Below are positions 20,576 to 32,495 of a DNA stretch of 41,101 nucleotides, in pieces. The stretch is from Gryganskiella cystojenkinii (Eukaryota; Mortierellomycota; Mortierellomycetes; Mortierellales; Mortierellaceae). The position numbers and the translations under genes are program-made. Location: contig JAAAIG010000296.1 of NCBI GenBank assembly GCA_015852425.1, positions 1-41,101 on the forward strand. Direction: 5' to 3'. Positions within the stretch are counted from its first letter, which is position 1; every line of letters starts with the position of its first letter. Below the pieces are notes generated by a model. The model was given only the letters and a program-made list of their open reading frames with translations, ran no database searches and was not told where the DNA came from.

Positions 20576-21242
20576 TGACGTCTTTGTCGTCTGGGCCAAG
20601 GATCAGTCCGATGGCAACAAGATCAAGGGCTTCGTTCTCGAGAAGGGCATGAAGGGCCTCTCGGCCCCCAAGATCGAGGGCAAGTTTTCGCTCAGAGCCT
20701 CGATCACCGGCATGATCATGATGGATGACGTTGAGGTTCCCGCCGAGAACCTGTTGCCCAAGGTCCATGGTCTCAAGGGTCCCTTTGGTTGCTTGAACAA
20801 TGCCCGTTTCGGCATCGCCTGGGGTGCCCTTGGTGCTGCCGAGTTCTGTCTCGCCCAGGCTCGCGATTATACTTTGAACCGCAAGCAGTTTGGTGTTCCC
20901 TTGGCCCGTTTCCAGTTGATGCAGAAGAAGATGGCGGATGCCAACACTGAGATCGCTTTGGGTCTTCAGGCCTGCTTGCAGGTTGGTCGTCTGAAGGATG
21001 AGGGCAAGATTGCGCCCGAGATGATCTCGATGATCAAGCGTAACTCTTGTGGCAAGTCCTTGGATATCGCTAGAGCCTCGCGTGATATGCTTGGAGGCAA
21101 CGGTATCAGCGATGAGTACCATATTATCCGTCACGTCATGAACTTGGAGGCCGTGAACACCTATGAGGGAACCCATGATGTCCATGCCTTGATCCTCGGA
21201 CGTGCCATTACCGGCCTTGCCTCGTTCAGCGCCACCGATTAG
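19354..21242 (+). CDS. Glutaryl-CoA dehydrogenase, mitochondrial (421 aa)
   Basis: FAD-dependent acyl-CoA dehydrogenase that converts glutaryl-CoA to crotonyl-CoA in lysine, hydroxylysine and tryptophan breakdown. Six exons: 19354-19432, 19630-19702, 19826-19893, 20001-20124, 20221-20330 and 20431-21242, all GT-AG and in frame. The N-terminal 26 residues are basic, free of acidic residues and rich in Met/Ser, fitting a mitochondrial presequence. Diagnostic blocks include [57 protein letters not shown] and [14 protein letters not shown]. The catalytic base is Glu397 in NTYEGTHD. The length matches animal GCDH without inserts. The AATAAA at 21337-21342 could be a poly(A) signal. Intron sizes are 96-197 nt. 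Very high confidence. Confidence 0.97.
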
Positions 21243-22756
21243 AGAACGAAAAAAAAAAATCAGCATTTACCCATAATACTTGCTATTTGTTGTAAAATAA
21301 TATCCCCTCCCCCAACCTTCATTACCCATCCTGAAAAATAAAATAGAAGTTCATCTACTCTTGAATCCCTGATAACAATCAACAAAGCACCAGGTGTGGT
21401 ATTGTTCCACACGACGTTCCACTAAAGGCCCTTCCTAGAAACTTGATTTTGAATACGGTATCCTCGCGGATATTCATTATTATTTCGTCAAGGGACGGAC
21501 CAAATGTTGGTGACGTCTGGGTAATCGACTTTTTTTCGAAAATATTTGCAACGCCACCTCTTTCTGACAATCACTGGGTACCAAGTCTCAATTCGACTTG
21601 GGCAACCACAAGGACGAGGAAATCTTGTCAAGGATGAGAATGATTTTTGTAAGTTAAGATTCTGCTACTGCGTCTCCTCATCCCCCTCTTTGGAAACTGA
21701 AGAATTGTCAGCTACAATAGCTACCGGACACCGTAACTTGGTTCCAGATGGCGTCACCCTCTATTTGGACTGACAGAAGGCCGCACCACGCGACTATCCC
21801 ACAGGGATTATGCGTTGTCTTACTAGAAGAGGATAGTGAACGTTTGTTTAAAGTACTAGCATGCGGATATTAAGACGAAACCCGGCTCTAGAATGAATAT
21901 GGACCGTTCAACGGCTCCGAAGCATATCTCCGAGAATTCAAAGAGTGAATGATATGCAGCAATAATGATGGCAACTGCTGCAACTATGTATGGAAAACCA
22001 CAAGGCAAGGCAAGTGAGCCCCGAGACAGGAAGAGACGCACACATAAAGTCATACATACATAGAACAAACGGAGGTCATAAAGAGGAGAATGAAAAAAGG
22101 AAATGAGCATAACTTGCGCCACTTTTTTTTTCTCAGCGCACGAAAAGAAAAAAAAGAAAAGAAAAAACTCGGCAATTGCTCACACTAGTTTTGCATGGCA
22201 CAGATAAAACATCCACGAGAGAAGGGGGGGAGGGAACATGTGTGTCTCCGAGGGCCGTCAATGGACGCAACACGAAAAAAGGAAATAAAAAAAAGTGAGC
22301 GGACAACAAAAAAAGGACCGAACGAACAGCCAACGAGGGTTTCTCCCCCCCTTATCAGATTCTTTTTTTTTCCGTCTGCTTTCTCGGAGGGAGAGCTATT
22401 TCCGGCAGACACCTTCCTTTTGTTCTCTTTTTCTGCTCCCTCGGTCGAAAACAGACAACAACAAAGAGGGAACTCTCTCCTTCTTGTTTTCATCCTCTTT
22501 CAATGACATCCACACTGTCCACATTCTAAAAACTTGTAGACCGCTCCGCATACAATCAACACTCTCTCTCTTCCCTCGGAGCATTTCTTTCTCTGTTTTT
22601 CCCACTTTCGTTGCCATACCCTTTTTTTTTTTAGTTGCTCAGCTGATCTCCTCTTCCTCCTGCTCGGTATTATAGAGCTCGGCTTTCAGCTCCATCCACT
22701 CCACTACCTTTTTGGTCCAGTCCCTTTCCTCCTTGTAAATCAAACCGCACTTGAAC
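21243..22756. promoter_or_regulatory. Long intergenic region and CT-rich leader upstream of the Zn2Cys6 gene
   Basis: About 1.5 kb without a recognised gene. From roughly 22360 to the ATG at 22757 the plus strand is CT-rich. Purine-rich A/G runs occupy about 22080-22330. The long upstream region is consistent with a regulated transcription-factor gene, but no specific site was recognised. Confidence 0.4.
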
Positions 22757-25036
22757 ATGGCATCCGCCCTTCAGATCCATCCCCAACAAGAGGACATTTC
22801 CATCTCCGATCCATCCTCATCGACAACAGCTACAGCGAATAATGTCCCTGGTGTCGCTTATGACCTCAAGCGTCTCAAGGTCTACTCCTCCTGTCTGCGC
22901 TGTCGAGCCAAGAAGGTCAAGTGCGACCGCAAGGAACCGTGCTCCCGTTGTGAAAAACACTCGGTCGAATGCTCCTACCGTGAACTCGCCTCTGTCCAGC
23001 TCGACATTCGTCAGTTTCAACGACACCTTAACAACCCAAAGATCAAGAAGGATGGTTCTGGCATCATCACCTCAACCGCAACCCCCGTCATTACTATGAC
23101 CTCGAACACTACCTCTACATCTACCTCTCTTACTCTGCAGGCACCCTCGCCCTCGCCCTCCAACTCGTCCTTTTCTCGGTTAATGACTGGACCCGAGACG
23201 GCAACAGCAGGAACAGCAGCCATAACACCACTCGCAGGATCATCCTTCGGTACAAAGAACGCTTCTTCGGTCATAGCCTCTTTCTCCGTCTCGGGACTCA
23301 CGACTAACAGAACTGCTCAGCCTGCATTAGCTGCAGCCGCAGCCTCCTCTTCTTCCGCTTTGTCTACTTCGACTATTAATACCTTTGCCTCATACTCGAG
23401 ATCAAACGGAGAGCGCTCGCGACCTGGCTCTTCTGCCTCCACGGACACGGAATCCGACTCGAACAACAGCAGCAACCTCCATTACCCTAACCATCGTAAC
23501 AGCAACAATAACAACACCTTGAGCAAACAACCATTGGAACGCACTCGAGTCTACAAGGTCCATCGAAGAAAACCTTCAAGCAAGAGTCAACAAGGCCGAG
23601 ACCACCAGTCCAATGACCATGACCGTGCTCTCCACGCGGACCTGCGTGCAATCAGTGACCATGTGGATCGAGTCCAGCTCTCGGAGGAAAACAATAACAA
23701 TTCAATGGAGCCAGACACGAGTATGTCCTCGGCCTCGGATGGTGAAGGACCGTACCATCACCACCATGTTGACAACGACGGAAGTCATTACCATGATATG
23801 GACGACCACGACAACGACAGTCATCAAGACCACACCGAGGATTTACAGCAGGGGGATATCCCCATCTGGCGAGTGCAGGCACTCGGCAAACACATGCAGA
23901 CTGCACACGAACAGGACATGGCCGAGACCTTTGGTCTGGCCGCTTACCTCAAGGCCCGTGAAATGGAGATCGCTCAGGATCCCGAGAGAGCTGGTCAGAC
24001 ACTCGACTTTGAGATGGAACTCGAGCGGGCTCTGGCGCAACGGATGCCGAGTTCGTTCTCGAGACCAGACCGGTCCTTCTCCCGTGCACGCAAAAACTCG
24101 CCAAATGGATACAGTCCCAGAGCTCCGTATGCTCGTCCTGCATACTGTCAGTTATCGCCCGGTAGCAACAACGGCTCTAATGCACGCAGGAGCAATGGCC
24201 ACAAGAACTCGTCTTCCTCTTCCAATGGTCCCTCGGCTCAGTCTGCGTCTTTGAATGCCTTGTTGACTGCAGCACAGTGCTGTTGCCAAATTTCAGCTCT
24301 TCAGGGTCAGGCGCTGAGTGTTTGTCCGTACTCGAACGTGAGCCACAGTGGTTACGAAAAGCCAAGACTCGCGCTTTCTTCCTCGGCCAACGGTCCTGCC
24401 GCACCATCCGCAGCAACCACAGCAACAAAATTGTCACCGACAGACACTTTGCCACCTCCAACATCCTCGTCGTCAGCGACAAGAGTAGAGGGTACTCGCA
24501 TTGCCTATTCGCCATCGTACTCGCCTACTTACAACACCAAGGATGTCCCCTCTACAACAGCCGTGGAGACAACCCAATCGTCCTATCCATCCCCTCAGGA
24601 AACGGAAAGTCCTCTCTGGCAGTACACCCCTTCGTCCAAGCTCTTCTCTTCCTCATCTGCTCCGTTCCCTTCATCGAATGGTACGAAACTTCCCTCGCTG
24701 TCGGTCGCCGCTCCCTGTTTGACTCCAGACGCCTGCTCCATGGATGTGGATATGTCGACAAGCTCTCCCCGAACAGAGTTACCACCGATTCTTTCGTTGC
24801 CCGTCATTGCCTCGACGGTTGCCACGTCCTCGTCTTCGTCTGCGACGCCCAACTCGGACCTAACGGTCTTCCAGGTCGGTAAGGATGGTGAGACCCCGAT
24901 CCAAATCGAGTGCAAGTACAACGAGCCGAACATTGATGCCTGGGATATGATTGAGAAACCCATCTCGAGAACAATCCCTTTGACGACAAAGCGTGGTCGT
25001 TCCATCAAGATGGAGATGGGATGGATCCTGTCCTAA
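22757..25036 (+). CDS. Zn2Cys6 (fungal binuclear cluster) transcription factor, 759 aa, intronless
   Basis: Single-exon gene. The zinc cluster is complete: Cys46, 49, 56, 62, 65 and 72 in the spacing CxxC-x6-C-x5-CxxC-x6-C, with the basic KKVK between Cys49 and Cys56. It should bind DNA in the nucleus, typically CGG-type half sites. The rest is mostly Ser/Thr/Asn-rich low complexity. A His/Asp-rich patch lies at about 331-365. It is followed by a probable helical, Glu/Ala-rich segment (about 370-430) and a more conserved-looking C-terminus (about 710-759) with a CKYNEPNIDAWDMIEKP-type stretch. I see no middle homology (fungal_trans) domain. The ATG chosen is the first in-frame ATG 33 codons before the LKRLKVYSSC run-up. 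Target genes are unknown. Confidence 0.9.
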   Translation: MASALQIHPQQEDISISDPSSSTTATANNVPGVAYDLKRLKVYSSCLRCRAKKVKCDRKEPCSRCEKHSVECSYRELASVQLDIRQFQRHLNNPKIKKDGSGIITSTATPVITMTSNTTSTSTSLTLQAPSPSPSNSSFSRLMTGPETATAGTAAITPLAGSSFGTKNASSVIASFSVSGLTTNRTAQPALAAAAASSSSALSTSTINTFASYSRSNGERSRPGSSASTDTESDSNNSSNLHYPNHRNSNNNNTLSKQPLERTRVYKVHRRKPSSKSQQGRDHQSNDHDRALHADLRAISDHVDRVQLSEENNNNSMEPDTSMSSASDGEGPYHHHHVDNDGSHYHDMDDHDNDSHQDHTEDLQQGDIPIWRVQALGKHMQTAHEQDMAETFGLAAYLKAREMEIAQDPERAGQTLDFEMELERALAQRMPSSFSRPDRSFSRARKNSPNGYSPRAPYARPAYCQLSPGSNNGSNARRSNGHKNSSSSSNGPSAQSASLNALLTAAQCCCQISALQGQALSVCPYSNVSHSGYEKPRLALSSSANGPAAPSAATTATKLSPTDTLPPPTSSSSATRVEGTRIAYSPSYSPTYNTKDVPSTTAVETTQSSYPSPQETESPLWQYTPSSKLFSSSSAPFPSSNGTKLPSLSVAAPCLTPDACSMDVDMSTSSPRTELPPILSLPVIASTVATSSSSSATPNSDLTVFQVGKDGETPIQIECKYNEPNIDAWDMIEKPISRTIPLTTKRGRSIKMEMGWILS

Positions 25037-26062
25037 AAATGCATACCTGTACACATTCACACCATAATCTGCTTCCGTATATTCGCACGATGTCTATTAA
25101 ACCATACCTTGTATCATACGCTTATTTTTAAATATTTTTTTTATTTTTGTTGTGAGGCCATTATCCTCTCCACTTCTTATTCACATAAAATGCCTGCAGA
25201 GTCCCACAGTTACTTTTCAGTCTTTCCCCAGCCGACTGCAACACAACTCGCAACCGGGTACAGGCGCCACGTCTATCCGAATTGAGCAAAGACATTTCGA
25301 TCGCTTTTGTTCCCCCCCCCTTTCCTTCTTGAAAAACTTCCGCCATGCGTCGGGGCATATTTTCGTTGAGGCTGTCTAGGTATTCTCAGAGAGATTCCCC
25401 CAAATATCCGAGAGCCAGGTGTACGTCAAAATTTGACGTTGCTAGCGGTCTAGTGAACGGGATTGCTGGAGTGGTAACTGAAGTATACGCCAAACATGTG
25501 TGCCTTGAAGTGTAGGCTGCTAAGGGAAAGAGTGAAAGAGAAAAAAGAGAAAGAGAAAGAGACGAAAAGAGAAAAAGGGTGCGTGCCAGCTACATTTTTG
25601 AGCCTCAATTACGAATCCTGCAGCGGATGCGTGTGAGCACGCGCTTTGGTTAGGCGGTGCGTGCGATGGTTCTTCTTTTCTTTTGAGTTTATTTGTTTGT
25701 TTGAACAAACAGAATAAAGTGGAAAGAGAGGATCGCGCCATTTCGGGGAAGATCGACCACCTGAAAAAGAGAGAGACACAGAAAGGGAGAGCGGGAGATA
25801 GAACGAGAGGAGTTATCCTCTGTCTTTCTCGCTCGGTTTCTCTCACATCCATCACACACAAACGCACATGCAGAATACGGCAAAGTTGCGCCATTGGTGT
25901 GGCGACAGAGTGAAGGGTAGAAAACAAAAGGACTACCGAGTCAAAAGTACCTTTTCAGATAAAGTGTCGCACACGAGTCCAAAAACGATTGATTCGAGAT
26001 CCGGAAGTAAAAAAAAGGATTGAGCACGACACACAAAAACTCAATGAATCATGCGAGAAAAA

Positions 26063-26072
26063 ATGGCACCAT
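26063..26072. promoter_or_regulatory. ATGGCACCAT: match to the CYS3/MetR sulfur-regulator consensus
   Basis: The ten bases fit ATGRYRYCAT exactly, the consensus described for Neurospora CYS3 and Aspergillus MetR bZIP factors. It lies 172 nt upstream of the MET17 start codon and 54 nt upstream of the TATA box. Function here is inferred from the gene it precedes. Confidence 0.5.
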
Positions 26073-26125
26073 CCTTGGTTCCTTGCTCCCCATTATTATT
26101 GTTCGAATTTTTGACTGTGGAAAGG

Positions 26126-26134
26126 TATAAAAAA
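26126..26134 (+). promoter_or_regulatory. TATA box of MET17
   Basis: TATAAAAAA sits 110 nt before the start codon and is followed by a T- and CT-rich stretch, the usual layout of a strong, inducible fungal promoter. Confidence 0.6.
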
Positions 26135-26243
26135 GGGTGCTCCGTTTCGGTCCTTTTCCTTTTTTTTTCTCCCTCTTTTGATTTTTCTATCCAGTTACCT
26201 TTCCCCCTTTACACCTTTACTTTCATTCTTTCTCTTTCCCAAT

Positions 26244-28474
<2,231 letters not shown>

Positions 28475-28906
28475 GAAAGAAAGAAAAAAGAGATAAGAGA
28501 CAAGGGACCAGGCCGTTGTGGACCACTTGGCAATTCTCACGCCTCTGCACTATGTACATAAACAACCCGAAAATAAAATGGACAGAAAAACTGACAACGG
28601 CAACTCGCGATCACCTTTGCTCATATTGCCATCAAAAATCATGCGCCTTGACGATGCTCAACAAGAAGATGCTGTGGTGTAACGATATGATATCTTTTTT
28701 ACTTGCTCTATTGCTGCTGCCTATTTACACAAAGGAACCCATCTTCTGCATCCAGACCCTTCCTGTGCTCGCTTATCCTTTTCTTCCCTCCTATGCTCTG
28801 GAACCACTAGTTGGGGGGGGGGGATATTTAGAGGAAGAGTCTGCATGCTTTCGCTGTAGCTGTTGTTGTTGTTGAAGATCACGTTCTGGTTCGGTATCTG
28901 ATCACA
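28475..28906. other. Intergenic space between MET17 and the Q/N-rich locus
   Basis: The 3' end of MET17 converges on the Q/N-rich locus. A G9 run lies near 28814-28822. No gene was recognised; short open frames here lack motifs. Confidence 0.45.
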
Positions 28907-29315
28907 CTAGTCTTGCCTAACTGGATTAAACTGATCAGAATAATATCGCTGAGAAGGAAGCCGATGGTGTTGTTGATGATGCTGCTGTTGTTGATGATGT
29001 TGTTGAAGCTGTTGAAGGTACTGTAGTTGGCGACGAGGCTGAGGCTGAAAACAGAGGGAATTCGACTCTATCTCTTGTTTACCATCACCAAGGTTAACGT
29101 GTTGACGCTCCTCCAGGCTCTCAAGTTCTCTCTTTTGAGCGATCTTGCGTTGTCCACCCTCAATCTGTTCAGTCTCGTCCTTAAAGTGATACTGACGAAC
29201 GATCGGGTCCTGGAATGGCACGTTCGCGTTTCGAAAGTGAGACGAAGGCATGGTCCTCGACTGGTGGGGAACTAGTAGTCGAGGGTGCCCCAGCATTAAA
29301 CGCCAGTACTGCCGC

Positions 29316-29366
<51 letters not shown>

Positions 29367-30445
29367 AGCTGCGGTTGTGGTTGCGACTGCGAGTACAACG
29401 GGCACGACGGATTCGGTCCCTGCTGAAGGTTCGAGTTTGGGTTCAACATGGTTGAAACACCTCCTTGTGTGGAGGTCGTATAAGTCGACTTTGGTTGATA
29501 TGCTGTAGGGTCTCTTATTCTCTGTGTTCTGTTCGTCATGTTTTGAGTCCGATACATCATAGGATCTGTCACCGCCGCGGCGCTCAGGGGACGGTGGAGG
29601 AGGTGGGGGAGGGTGAGGCTGGTAACGTGCCTGATTGGAAAACGGCAACGATGATCTTATGTTAGCACGACTGTCAGAGATATCACTCCTTCTCGTGACC
29701 GGATAGTCTTCGTCATCATTTTTGAAGACGAACTGTCTCGCTAAGACCATGTTGCTGGGGCAAGTGTCTGAAGAAGTTCTGGATGATAGGTCACCGGTCG
29801 ATCTGTCGTGTCCAAATAATTCTCGGAACCGAGGACGGCACTCACACCGGCATTCAGAGCGGCCAGGGATGCTGATGCAATCATATTCGGGTGCTATTTG
29901 TTCGTATATGGTCTTCAAACAGATCGTTGACGACGATAAGAAAGCGAGTCGAAAACCTTGTTGACACTGGTAGTGGCGGTGCAGCTACGGGCGCGCCATG
30001 AGCATCATTATAGACGTTGATGTCGCTGTTATTGTTACTGCTGACATTGTCGCTCTTGCTGTTGCTGTTGTTGGTGTTGGTGTTGTGTGCGTGATAGGTT
30101 TGAGTGAGCGTTTCGGCTTGTGACGATACTGGTGCAATCGCGGCACAATCAAGGTGCTGTGATTGTTATAGTTGATCTTGAGAATGCGTTGGAAAGGGTG
30201 ACAGGAGGGTATTACAAATTGAATATGTGGCGGTGGGGTGGAGGCGCTTTTGGTGGAACGAGATGATTAAATAAAGTAGTCGAACAAGCCAAAACAGGCG
30301 TGGAGAAAGATGAAGTAGGAGGGGAATAATTTGGATGCTGCTGCTGCTGGCGGTGGTGCAGCAGAAGATGTACTTGAGGATCGGATTCTTGCCTCTCGAA
30401 TCGCCCAAGGTAGGACCTGATCGGTTCATTCATGCTATCTTGCAC
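28907..30445 (-). CDS. Q/N-rich low-complexity locus, exon structure unresolved (possible pseudogene)
   Basis: Several protein-like stretches on the minus strand lie in different frames. The clearest is 29572-28907: a Gln tract of about 18 encoded by CAA/CAG, then about 130 residues with normal charged composition and further Gln/His runs to a stop at 28907. Upstream are a 51-codon stretch (29893-29741) with a protein-like Ala/Leu/Asn composition, an Asn/Ser-rich stretch near 30165-29960, and a start-like ATG at 30445 followed by 77 codons. A second frame (29918-29181) overlaps the Gln frame for about 390 nt and contains a Pro run. Linking them needs introns whose donors are weak (for example AAG|GTTTTC), or frameshifts. 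It may be a multi-exon Q-rich regulatory protein or a decaying gene. No domain was recognised, and the boundaries are uncertain. Confidence 0.35.
29317..29366 (-). repeat. Trinucleotide (CAA)n repeat coding polyglutamine
   Basis: About 50 nt of near-pure (GTT)n on the plus strand; on the minus strand it encodes a Gln run in one frame and a Thr run in an overlapping frame. It is a likely site of length variation. Confidence 0.85.
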
Positions 30446-30489
30446 TAATCGCTGTGGTGTCTTGATAAGGTATCAACAAGGTGAATGAT

Positions 30490-30516
30490 GGGGGGGGGGG
30501 GGGGGGGGGGGGGGGG
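30490..30516 (+). repeat. G27 homopolymer tract
   Basis: Twenty-seven consecutive G residues are present between the Q/N-rich locus and the DUF455 gene. Long G runs are rare in fungal DNA, can form G-quadruplexes and are hard to sequence, so the exact length may be unreliable. Confidence 0.85.
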
Positions 30517-30654
30517 AAATGAGCGGATAAAATAATTCGAAGTTGCAAAGCCTTGCTTTTCCTCTTTTGTCTCCTGCTAGGCCTGTTTTGCGCAGGTGAT
30601 GATCATCTTCTATTTTTTCTTTTTGATGGAGCGTTTTGTTATCTATGTCTACGT

Positions 30655-32259
30655 TTATGCAATAGGAAAATTTTCCTTGGGATCCATTGATCCAAATGCG
30701 GATCCTCCTACGGATTGTGTTCTCTCAGCTCCTTCTGTTGCTGTCGCGGTGGTGTTCGCAGCAGCGGCAGCAGCAGCCTTAGCCGCTGCAATCTCTGCTT
30801 TCTCCTCTTTGGTTCGTAACCGCCTTCCTGCCGCGGCAGGTTTGAACCCTGTTCGCTCTCGAACTACGACCAAAGGTTCGTACCATCCACGCGTCAACCC
30901 TCCCTTCTCTCGATCAACCGTGTTGAATGGAGGCTTAAGCGACCCCTTGAAGAACTGGACCACAACTTCCTGAAACCGTTTCCGTCTCTGAAATTCTACA
31001 GGGTTGACGATCTCCTCTGGTACTCCCAAAGAATCCGACCCGTCTACGGTTTTAACTTGAGGTTTCGTCTCCACTTGACGGAACTCATATCGTTCATCAT
31101 CGTCTTCATTCATGTCGGTAGCGTCCAATCGAGCACCAAATGCTTTGCCTCCGATGTCCTTTGTTAACGTCGTAGTTATATTGCCCACACCCTCGTGCCT
31201 CTGGAGGAGATAACAGAACCAACGATGACCGATCTGGACGTGCGTGACCTCGTCCTCGTGAATCTGTTGCAACATCTTGGCGGAATCCTGATCACCAGAC
31301 CGATCAAAGCGTGCGATCGTGGCCGGGTTCACATCCAGTCCTCGGGACTCGATTGTCATATGTACGACTGCCATCCTGGCCAGCGCAGATTGAGCCGTGT
31401 CCGTACAAGAGTCCCAGATCGAAGCGTGGACGGGTAATTGACCGTAGAATGCACCCTGGGACTCTAACCGCTCATTCAACCATTTGAAATGCTAATCAAA
31501 AACAAAAGAAAAAGGATGGAGAAAATTCAGATATCATTGTGGATAATAAAAATTGACTCGTAAACGACCGGTTCCCGCTGGTTTCTTTAGTCCTTTTTCT
31601 TTTCTTTTTTTTTTTTTTTTTTTTGTTACCTTGGATTCGTCGCAGGCCATCTGCATAAAGTCATCAAAGAACCGGTTGGGCATAACAAATTCTTGTTCCT
31701 GCTCTCGTTCTTGCCCGTCTTTGATGTGATCATGATCTTGTTGATCGATATGCTTTTGCTCTTTGTCCAGTTCTTGCCGCGAGTGGTCGCGGGTTCCAGC
31801 TGTGGATTTGGTGTAATACCCAAATCGGGCCATGTTGTCAAGAGCGGTATCAATCGCCCACTGCTCAACGTTCGCGAGAGCGTGGAGGATCGCGATCCGA
31901 CTGGAGAGTGATCCAGCCTTGCCGTCTTTGACACCATAGCCTGGTCGAACAAACTCTAGGTTGTCGGGTCGGAGAGGAATGTCTGGCGGAGTGGCCCGTC
32001 CGAGAGGCAAGATTACTGGAGTCGATGTTGTTGTGGATGCGTTACTCGGATCACTCTTCCTTGCTTGAATGGTAGCACGCCATTGCTCACCCAGAAGCAA
32101 AGTCAAGTCTGCCTTTTCGATGGGATCGATCGTGTGCATGATGTGAACACATCGCTCCAAGAAGGAATCGCAGCCGGCGGGGAACTGAACGTCTGCTCTG
32201 TCGAGTGGAAGCACGGCTGTCCTTGTTGCTGTTGTTGTTGCTGCTGTGTCCGTGTCCAT
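30655..32259 (-). CDS. DUF455-family ferritin-like di-metal protein, 488 aa
   Basis: Two exons, 32259-31630 and 31491-30655, with a GT-AG intron of 138 nt. They give 488 residues. The core is a ferritin-like four-helix bundle typical of DUF455. It has Glu132 in HALANVEQWAID, Glu208 and His211 in an ExxH (DESKHF), Glu258 in MTIESRGLD, and Glu291 and His294 in a second ExxH (EDEVTHVQIG). Together these make a classic carboxylate/His set for two metal ions. DUF455 proteins are related to MiaE-type tRNA hydroxylases and other di-iron oxygenases, but a substrate is not established. A hydrophilic Gln/Glu/Asp insert (155-190) splits the second helix, and the C-terminal 60 residues are Ala/Lys-rich. 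The intron falls exactly between Lys210 and His211 of the first ExxH motif. Confidence 0.88.
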
Positions 32260-32495
32260 TTGTGTTATTTTGTTGTGGCAATGTGCAGGACAAGAAAAGG
32301 AACGAAAGAAAAAGAGAAAAAAAAAGATGGACATTCGAAGCAAAGAATTTTTTGTGATTTTTTTTATTATTTCCTTACGACACGTTCAGGAAAAAAAAAG
32401 AGGTCGCAGAAAGAGGTATGGGTGATAGTGTTGTAGTTGGCTTGGCTTGAGGTTGGGGTTGTATTTTTTGTTTGTTTGCAGAGAAAGATGCTTCT

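Larger units (their letters stand above)
25037..26243. promoter_or_regulatory. Intergenic region upstream of MET17, with sulfur-type and TATA elements
   Basis: No gene was recognised in 1.2 kb. Elements seen are an ACGTCAAA-A-TTTGACGT inverted repeat (25423-25439), a purine-rich block (25520-25580), ATGGCACCAT (26063-26072), GACTGTGG (26113-26120) and a TATA box (26126-26134). The final 90 nt before the ATG are CT-rich. Confidence 0.5.

Noticed and set aside
20424..21266. Minus-strand open frame of 280 codons antisense to glutaryl-CoA dehydrogenase
   Set aside because: Mirror frame produced by the strong codon bias of the last exon of the real gene; rich in Leu/Gly/Asp without motifs.
24277..24882. 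201-codon plus-strand frame overlapping the Zn2Cys6 gene
   Set aside because: Shadow frame inside the long intact transcription-factor gene; no independent start context or domain.
26101..26110. GTTCGAATTT as a tRNA B box
   Set aside because: No A box, no cloverleaf arms and no T-run terminator at the right distance; it lies in the MET17 promoter.
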